Source: Streptomyces sp. NRRL F-5122
GTDB lineage: Bacteria; Actinomycetota; Actinomycetes; Streptomycetales; Streptomycetaceae
DNA: 64,000 nt
Reading direction: 5' to 3'
Assembly (NCBI RefSeq): GCF_001507435.1
Contig: NZ_LMWH01000237.1
Location: 27,691 to 91,690, forward strand
A program made the translations under genes and the position numbers. Below, piece after piece: positions 59,014-64,000 of this stretch. Under the pieces are notes generated by a model. It saw nothing but the letters and a program-made list of their open reading frames with translations, was not told where the DNA came from and ran no database searches. Position 1 is the stretch's first letter, and each line of letters starts with the position of its first letter.

Positions 59014-60165
59014 TCACGAGGCCTCGGCCGCGTACCGCCAGAAGTCGCGCATCAGGGCAGTGGGGCTCGGGTTCTCCATCGCGCGCTGGGTGAGCAGGAT
59101 CGCGACCGTGCCGGTGGCCGGGACGATGTGGGCGGTGGTGCCGGTGCCGCCGACCCAGCCGTAGCGACCAGGCACGGTCCACGGGTCGGTGGTCGCGACG
59201 TCGACCGAGCCGCCGTACCCCCAGCCCTGTCCCTCCAGGAACAGCGTGCTCGAGGCGCGTTGCTCCGGGGTGAGATGGTCGGTGGTCATCCGGCGCACCG
59301 ACTCGGCGGTCAGTACCTGACGTCCGCCCGGCGCGGTCCCGCCGTTCAGCAGCATGCGGCCGAAGGCCAGCCAGTCGGCGGCCGTTCCGGCCAGTCCGCC
59401 ACCTCCGGAGGGGAACGCGGGCAGGCTGCTCCAGGCGCCGTCCGGGGTGTCCGTCGGCTCCAGGCCACCCTTGCCGTCCGGTTGGTAGGCGGTGGTGAAC
59501 CGGTGCCGCCTGGCGGCCGGGACCTCGAATCCGGTGTCGGCCATGCCGAGCGGTGCGAGGATCCGCTCGGTCAGGACCTCGGGAAGCGGGCGGCCGGTGG
59601 CGCGGGAGATCAGGATCCCCTGGAGGTCCGAGCAGGTGTTGTAGAGCCAGGCGGTGCCCGGCTGGTGCAGCAGCGGCAGACGGGCCAGTCCGGCGAGCCA
59701 GGTGTCCGGGTCGGGGAGACCGGCCGGGGTGCGGCCGTCCTTGTGCACGGCGAGCAGGGCCTTGACCTGCGGAAGGGAGAAGTCGGCGGGGAAGCCGTAT
59801 CCGGCGCGGAAGGTCAGCAGGTCGTCGACCGTGATCGGGCGGGTGGCGGGCACCACGTCCTGGAGCGGACCGGCAGGCGTACGGACGACCGCGGGCTCGG
59901 CCAGCTCGGGCAGCCACGCCGAGATCGGGGCGTCGAGGGTGAGGGTGCCGTCGTCGACGAGGGTCATGACGGCGGCGGCGACGACTGGCTTGGTGATCGA
60001 GGCCAGCCGGAAGACGGCGTCCGGAGGCATCGGGGCCGATGCGGTGGCGTCGAGGAAACCGACCGCCGCGGTCTCCGTGCTGCCGTGACGGTCGATCAGC
60101 GCCACCGCGCCCGGGGCCCAGCCCTTGTCGACATACGTCTGGAGGAGGTGGTGCAACGTGGTCAT
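59014..60165 (-). CDS. Serine hydrolase (beta-lactamase class C/esterase family)
   Basis: 383 residues. Nucleophile motif S-x-x-K is Ser56-Ile-Thr-Lys59 in FRLASITKPVVAA. The Tyr motif is YNTCSD (~162), and the third motif is GWVGGTGTTAH. No signal peptide, so it is cytosolic and more likely an esterase or D-aminopeptidase-like enzyme than a secreted beta-lactamase. It faces the DUF2127 gene. Substrate unknown. Confidence 0.9.
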   Translation of the reverse strand: MTTLHHLLQTYVDKGWAPGAVALIDRHGSTETAAVGFLDATASAPMPPDAVFRLASITKPVVAAAVMTLVDDGTLTLDAPISAWLPELAEPAVVRTPAGPLQDVVPATRPITVDDLLTFRAGYGFPADFSLPQVKALLAVHKDGRTPAGLPDPDTWLAGLARLPLLHQPGTAWLYNTCSDLQGILISRATGRPLPEVLTERILAPLGMADTGFEVPAARRHRFTTAYQPDGKGGLEPTDTPDGAWSSLPAFPSGGGGLAGTAADWLAFGRMLLNGGTAPGGRQVLTAESVRRMTTDHLTPEQRASSTLFLEGQGWGYGGSVDVATTDPWTVPGRYGWVGGTGTTAHIVPATGTVAILLTQRAMENPSPTALMRDFWRYAAEAS

Positions 60166-60517
60166 CGATCCGTCCGCCTTCGTCGGGGCTTTGGGAGACG
60201 AGACCGCCGGGGCGGGCGGAAATCATCGGTGCGCCCGAATGTGGTGCATGAACTCGACCCGGGCGACTCGATCGAAGTCGACGAACCCGTTCCGTGCGTC
60301 TTCGCCGACACCAGCGATGCCGAGCGCCGCCATGCGGTCGTCCTCGCCCGCGTCGAAAGGCCGTGATCCTTCCGTGCATCCGGCAATTCCCACGGCGTCC
60401 GTGCCCGGCCCCACGACGACGTCGATCGTCCCGTCGCCCCCGGTGGGGCGCGAGTGGGCGGGCCGCCCGGCCCGAGTGCTTCCCCTGACCCCGGCGAAAA
60501 GGATTACGGTCGAACGC
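60166..60517. other. 352-nt region before the MerR gene, possible remnant
   Basis: Between the serine hydrolase and MerR starts. A plus-strand frame (~60240-60366, VHELDPGDSIEVDEPVPCVFADTSD...) reads like protein with good codon third positions but no start or ribosome site. It may be a remnant. The MerR promoter lies in the last ~60 nt (GGATTACGG near the start). Confidence 0.4.
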
Positions 60518-60946
60518 ATGCGAATCGGCGAGCTGGCGGCGCGGGCCGGTACCACCACACGGGCCCTGCGGTACTACGAGTCTCGGGGGCTGCTGCCCGC
60601 GCGACGAACCGGCAACGGGTACCGCACCTATGACGAGCGGGATCTGAAGCTGCTGCGGCAGATCCGCACGCTGCAGGACTTCGGGTTCGACCTGGAGGAG
60701 ACGCGGCCCTTCGTGGAGTGTCTGCGGGCCGGGCACCCGGAGGGCGACTCGTGCCCGGCGTCGCTCGCGGTCTATCGGCGCAAGCTGGACGAACTCGACA
60801 CGCTCATCGGTGAGTTGCAGGCGGTGCGGGCGCAGGTGGGCGAGCAGTTGGGGAGGGCCGAGCGGGCGCGTGCGGCGCTGGCCGCCGATGCGGCGGTTCC
60901 GGGTGGTCCGGAACCGGAGTGCGAGCTGGGAGGACTCAAGCAGTGA
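60518..60946 (+). CDS. MerR-family transcriptional regulator
   Basis: 142 residues. Start ATG (MRIGELAARAGTTTRALRYYESRGLLPARR), the conserved HTH-wing of MerR. The dimer helix EETRPFVECLRAGHPEGDSCPASLAVYRRKLDELDTLIGELQAVRAQ carries Cys at ~68 and ~77, which could bind metal or thiols. There is no ribosome site, so the mRNA is probably leaderless. The thioredoxin gene begins inside its stop, so both are made together. A redox or thiol-stress sensor is a natural guess. Confidence 0.88.
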   Translation: MRIGELAARAGTTTRALRYYESRGLLPARRTGNGYRTYDERDLKLLRQIRTLQDFGFDLEETRPFVECLRAGHPEGDSCPASLAVYRRKLDELDTLIGELQAVRAQVGEQLGRAERARAALAADAAVPGGPEPECELGGLKQ

Positions 60947-61275
60947 TCAGAGCGGCAGGCGTGACCGAGGTGACGGACGCGGACTTCGAGACCGAGGTGA
61001 TCGGGGCGGACCTTCCCGTGCTGGTGGAATTCACCGCGGACTGGTGTCCCCCGTGCCGGCAGATGGGGCCGGTGCTCACCGACCTCGCGGCCGAGGAGAA
61101 GGGCCGGCTCAAGGTGGTGCAGCTGGATGTGGACACCAATCCGGCGACGACGAACGCCTACAAGGTGCTGTCGATGCCCACGTTCATGGTGTTCCGTGGC
61201 GGTGAGCCGGTGAAGGCGATGGTGGGGGCGCGGCCCAAGCGGCGGCTGCGGGAGGAACTGACCGACGTGCTCTGA
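60943..61275 (+). CDS. Thioredoxin
   Basis: 110 residues. Active site TADWCPPCRQMGPVL, followed by VQLDVDTNP and the cis-Pro region VLSMPTFMVFRGG. Start GTG overlaps the MerR stop (GTGA) with GGGAGG 9 nt upstream; an alternative GTG 6 codons in is less likely. It reduces protein disulfides. Coupled to a MerR regulator, so its expression is probably tuned to redox or metal stress. Confidence 0.93.
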   Translation: MIRAAGVTEVTDADFETEVIGADLPVLVEFTADWCPPCRQMGPVLTDLAAEEKGRLKVVQLDVDTNPATTNAYKVLSMPTFMVFRGGEPVKAMVGARPKRRLREELTDVL

Positions 61276-61288
61276 GCCGTCTGCACGA

Positions 61289-61324
61289 AGAAATCCCCCG
61301 AGCAATTGCGCTCGGGGGATTTCT
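61289..61324 (+). terminator. Terminator of the MerR-thioredoxin operon
   Basis: Perfect 15-bp stem AGAAATCCCCCGAGC / GCTCGGGGGATTTCT with a 6-nt loop, 13 nt after the thioredoxin stop. Confidence 0.93.
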
Positions 61325-61333
61325 CTGCGTATA

Positions 61334-61380
61334 TTCAATGATTCGCGACTTCAATGATTTGGTCGCGAAGAAGTTCAATG
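61334..61380 (+). promoter_or_regulatory. Repeat-rich upstream region of helD
   Basis: Three direct TTCAATG repeats (61334-61340, 61350-61356, 61374-61380) and an inverted repeat TTCGCGAC (61342-61349) / GTCGCGAA (61362-61369) that brackets the middle copy. The helD start is 28 nt downstream. Sequence is AT-rich relative to the genome. Confidence 0.6.
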
Positions 61381-61408
61381 CGCACAGTATATCCGGGCGG
61401 GAGCGGAA

Positions 61409-63745
61409 TTGTCAAACACCGAATTGCCAGACGACGACTTGCGCCGGGAACAGGAATTCATCGACGCGTTGCACGCGCGCGTGGACGTGCTGCGCGGCGA
61501 CACCGAGTCCTCCGTCGAGGACGCGCTGGCGCAGGGCGACAAGCCCATGCAGGCCCGGCTGGAGCGGGACATCCTCGTCGCCGAACGCTCGGGACTGCTC
61601 GCGGCGCTCAACGCCGTGGACGGGGCGCTCTGCTTCGGCCGTATCGACCTCTCCTCCGGGCAGAGCCACCACATCGGCCGCATCGGGCTGCGCACCGACG
61701 ACGCGGACCGGACACCGGTCCTGATCGACTGGCGGGCCGAGGTCGCCCGGCCCTTCTATCTGGCCACCGGTCACACCCCGATGGGGCTGCGCCGGAGGCG
61801 GCACATCGCCACCGAGGGGCGCCGGGTGACGTCCCTGCACGACGAGATCCTCGATCTGAGCGACCGCGAGCGCACCGGGCACGAGGACCCGACGGGCGAC
61901 GCCGTGCTGCTCGCCGCGCTGAACTCGGCGCGCACCGGCCGTATGAGCGACATCGTGCAGACCATCCAGGCCGACCAGGACCGCATCATCCGCGCGCCGT
62001 ACCGGGGCGTGCTCGTGGTGGAAGGCGGTCCCGGCACCGGCAAGACCGCCGTCGCCCTGCACCGGGCGGCCTACCTCCTCTACGAGTACCGGGAGTTGCT
62101 CGCCCGCCGCGCGGTCCTCGTCGTCGGCCCGAACCCGGCGTTCCTCGGGTACATCGGCCAGGTGCTGCCCTCGCTCGGTGAGACCGGCGTCCTGCTGGCC
62201 ACGGTGGGGGAGTTGTTCCCCGGCGTGAAGGCGAGGGCGGCCGACACCCCCGAGGCGGCCGCCGTGAAGGGGCGCGCCGACATGGCCGACGTCCTCGCCG
62301 CCGTCGTACGCGACCGGCAGTCGCTGCCCGACCCGGTGATCGCCATCGCTCACGACCGGGAGGTCCTGATGCTCGACGACGGCCTGGTCAACGTGGCCCG
62401 CGAGCGCACCCGTGCCGCTCGGCTGCCGCACAACGAGGCCCGCGAGCACTTCGAGGGCCACATCCTCAACACGCTCACCGACATGGTCGCCGAACGCATC
62501 GGCACGGACCCGTACGACGGGTCCAGCCTCCTCGACCCGAGCGACCTCACCCAGATCCGCGACGAACTCGCCGAGAACCCCGAGGTGTGGTCCGCGATCG
62601 ACTCCCTGTGGCCGCGGCTGACGCCGCAGCGGCTGGTCGCCGACTTCCTCGCCGACCCGGAGGGCTATCTGTCCGACGAGGACGCGGCCGCCGTCCGCCG
62701 CCCGGTCACCCGCGCCTGGACCACCGCCGACGTGCCGCTGCTCGACGAGGCGGCCGAACTGCTCGGCGAGGACGACCGGGTGGCGAAGGCGCACGCGGAG
62801 CGCGAGCGGGAGACGCAGGTGGCGTACGCGCAGGGCGTGCTGGACGTGTCCTACGCCTCCCGGACGTACGAGTTCGAGGACAAGGAGGAGGGCGACCCCG
62901 AGGGCTCGGAGGTGCTGTCCGCGCACGACATCATCGACGCCGAGCGGTTCGCCGAGCGGCAGGAGGAGGCGGACCACCGCAGCGCCGCCGAGCGCGCGGC
63001 GGCCGACCGCACCTGGGCGTTCGGGCACATCATCGTCGACGAGGCGCAGGAGCTCTCGCCGATGGCGTGGCGCCTGCTGATGCGGCGCAGTCCGACGCGC
63101 TCGATGACTCTGGTCGGGGACCCGGCCCAGACGGCCGAGGCGGGCGGTGTCGGATCGTGGTCGGAGATCCTCGAGCCGTATGTCGGGGACCGCTGGGAGC
63201 ACACGCGACTCGGGGTCAACTACCGCACACCGTCCGAGATCATGGAGGTGGCGGCTGCGGTGGTCCGCGCGGAGAACCCCCGCTTCGAGCCGCCGAGTTC
63301 GGTGCGGTCCACGCGGGTACGGCCCTGGGTGCGCGCCACCGACGACCTGCCCTCCGCGGTGGAGAAGGCGGTCGAGGAGCTGACCGCGTCCCTCACGGGC
63401 CCGGAGCCGGAACGGGATGAACCGCAGGAGCGGGAGGGCACCCCCGCTGGCAGGCTCGCCGTGATCGCCCCGCGCGATCTGCACCGGGCGCTGGCCGTAC
63501 GCCTCGAAGGGGTGACGGCAGGCGAGGAACCGGATCTGACCCGGACCGTCGTCCTGCTCGACCCCCGCCAGGCCAAGGGGCTCGAGTTCGACACGGTCCT
63601 GGTGGTCGAACCCGGACGCTACGGCACGAGTGATCTGTACGTGGCGCTGACCCGGGCGACGCAGCGGCTGGGTGTGCTGCACACCGGCAAGCTGCCGAAG
63701 GCGCTGGAGGCCGGGCTGTCCGAGCGGCCCGGCTCCTCCGCCTGA
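61409..63745 (+). CDS. helD: HelD-like RNA polymerase recycling helicase
   Basis: 778 residues. HelD proteins bind RNA polymerase, push open the active site and remove DNA and RNA; some protect against rifamycins. Start TTG (MSNTELPDDDLRREQEFIDALHAR) with GGGAG, 5 nt upstream. The N-terminal ~60 residues form the antiparallel coiled arm entering the secondary channel. Helicase domain 1A has GGPGTGKTA (~206-214) and TRP-type VIDWRAEVARPFYLA; Walker B is HIIVDEAQEL (~545). Domain 2A has VNYRTPSEIMEV and LDPRQAKGLEFDTVLVVEP. Class II, the actinobacterial type. Confidence 0.94.
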   Translation: MSNTELPDDDLRREQEFIDALHARVDVLRGDTESSVEDALAQGDKPMQARLERDILVAERSGLLAALNAVDGALCFGRIDLSSGQSHHIGRIGLRTDDADRTPVLIDWRAEVARPFYLATGHTPMGLRRRRHIATEGRRVTSLHDEILDLSDRERTGHEDPTGDAVLLAALNSARTGRMSDIVQTIQADQDRIIRAPYRGVLVVEGGPGTGKTAVALHRAAYLLYEYRELLARRAVLVVGPNPAFLGYIGQVLPSLGETGVLLATVGELFPGVKARAADTPEAAAVKGRADMADVLAAVVRDRQSLPDPVIAIAHDREVLMLDDGLVNVARERTRAARLPHNEAREHFEGHILNTLTDMVAERIGTDPYDGSSLLDPSDLTQIRDELAENPEVWSAIDSLWPRLTPQRLVADFLADPEGYLSDEDAAAVRRPVTRAWTTADVPLLDEAAELLGEDDRVAKAHAERERETQVAYAQGVLDVSYASRTYEFEDKEEGDPEGSEVLSAHDIIDAERFAERQEEADHRSAAERAAADRTWAFGHIIVDEAQELSPMAWRLLMRRSPTRSMTLVGDPAQTAEAGGVGSWSEILEPYVGDRWEHTRLGVNYRTPSEIMEVAAAVVRAENPRFEPPSSVRSTRVRPWVRATDDLPSAVEKAVEELTASLTGPEPERDEPQEREGTPAGRLAVIAPRDLHRALAVRLEGVTAGEEPDLTRTVVLLDPRQAKGLEFDTVLVVEPGRYGTSDLYVALTRATQRLGVLHTGKLPKALEAGLSERPGSSA

Positions 63746-63753
63746 ACGGCCTG

Positions 63754-63800
63754 CTCCCGGGTGTCCGGAAGCCGGGATCCGGCTTCCGGACACCCGGGAG
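63754..63800. terminator. Bidirectional terminator between helD and glgB
   Basis: Perfect 20-bp stem CTCCCGGGTGTCCGGAAGCC / GGCTTCCGGACACCCGGGAG with a 7-nt loop. Both genes end here. Confidence 0.93.
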
Positions 63801-63808
63801 TGACAACG

Positions 63809-64000
63809 TCACGCCGGACGGAGCCAGAGTGTCGCCAGCGGGGGCAGGACCAGACGCAGGCTCGCCGGGCGGCCGTGCCAGGGCGTGGGCTCCGGCTTCA
63901 GCGGGTCGGGGTTGTGGATGTCGCTGCCGCCGTACTTGGCCAGGTCGGTGTTGAGCAGTTCGTGCCAGGCGGGGATGTCGTCGGGGACGCCCAGGCGGTA
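63809..64000 (-). CDS. glgB: 1,4-alpha-glucan branching enzyme, C-terminal end (cut by window)
   Basis: The last 63 residues of GlgB read on the minus strand: [38 protein letters not shown], then [23 protein letters not shown] and stop. The HGRP...LRLxLPPLATxxLRP ending is the conserved C-terminal domain of bacterial branching enzymes. The rest of the gene lies past the window. GlgB makes alpha-1,6 branches in glycogen. Confidence 0.9.
   Translation of the reverse strand, partial: YRLGVPDDIPAWHELLNTDLAKYGGSDIHNPDPLKPEPTPWHGRPASLRLVLPPLATLWLRPA

Noticed and set aside
59014..60165. Serine hydrolase as a resistance beta-lactamase
   Set aside because: No signal peptide and sequence closer to esterase-type members, so it would not act on cell-wall drugs outside the cell.
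61412..63793. A 793-codon minus-strand frame opposite helD
   Set aside because: No recognisable protein; helD has P-loop and Walker B in the other strand.

Overview
The window is high-GC actinobacterial DNA. Gene content and order point to the core arm of a Streptomyces chromosome: FilP and Scy coiled-coil proteins side by side, NucS, isobutyryl-CoA mutase large subunit, a pyk/ackA/pta cluster beside pfkA, a class II HelD, and glgB. From memory this matches the Streptomyces coelicolor stretch that holds nucS, filP, scy, icmA, pyk2, ackA, pta and pfkA2; no alignment was run. No tRNA, rRNA, CRISPR array, transposase or prophage gene was seen, so this is mostly vertically inherited DNA. The exception is a decayed patch at about 3.1-3.75 kb.

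Layout. 0-2.5 kb: tail of a response regulator, its histidine kinase and two small exported proteins. 2.5-4.7 kb: cobalamin adenosyltransferase, gene remnants and 3-hydroxybutyryl-CoA dehydrogenase. 4.8-11.2 kb: STAS protein, membrane-anchored STAND-like ATPase, nucS, an SCO5389-family protein, a luciferase-like oxidoreductase and a small zinc-ribbon-like protein. 11.2-15.3 kb: two paralogous ABC exporters. 15.3-20.2 kb: filP and scy. 20.5-23.3 kb: methylmalonyl-CoA epimerase, acetyl-CoA acetyltransferase, meaB. 23.4-31.7 kb: MFS exporter and MarR regulator, three AIM24 genes in an operon, two DUF3817 genes, a thiamine-binding-family protein, SRPBCC proteins, TetR and MarR regulators. 31.8-33.5 kb: icmA. 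33.6-40.1 kb: secreted DUF3103 protein, TetR, YbbN-like thioredoxin/TPR protein, and a three-gene envelope operon (DUF6230, DUF6114, Ser-rich anchored protein). 40.1-46.3 kb: pyk, ackA, pta facing away from pfkA. 46.5-49.0 kb: VanZ-family protein and a two-component system. 49.2-53.8 kb: PadR with divergent isochorismatase-family hydrolase, then a sugar ABC transporter operon. 53.9-57.9 kb: CitA/CitB-type two-component system divergent from a dicarboxylate symporter. 58.2-64 kb: DUF2127 protein, serine hydrolase, MerR-thioredoxin operon, helD, and the C-terminus of glgB.

How the genes fit together. A recurring theme is short acyl-CoA metabolism: adenosylcobalamin supply, epimerase, mutase chaperone, isobutyryl-CoA mutase, thiolase and hydroxyacyl-CoA dehydrogenase are spread over 30 kb, with glycolytic and acetate-node enzymes just beyond. 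A second theme is cell architecture and envelope (Scy, FilP, DUF6230/DUF6114 operon, VanZ). The promoter regions are rich in palindromes. The best are a 22-bp dyad at icmA, three dyads before the DUF6230 operon, tandem TetR-type operators 42 bp apart, a 30-bp PadR-type dyad, and repeats before helD. Strong hairpin terminators close most units, including a perfect 28-bp stem before pyk. Nothing in the window is clearly a new defence or biosynthetic system. The most promising under-described units are the AIM24 triplet and the DUF6230/DUF6114 operon with its shared TTACT/AGTAA-type dyads.
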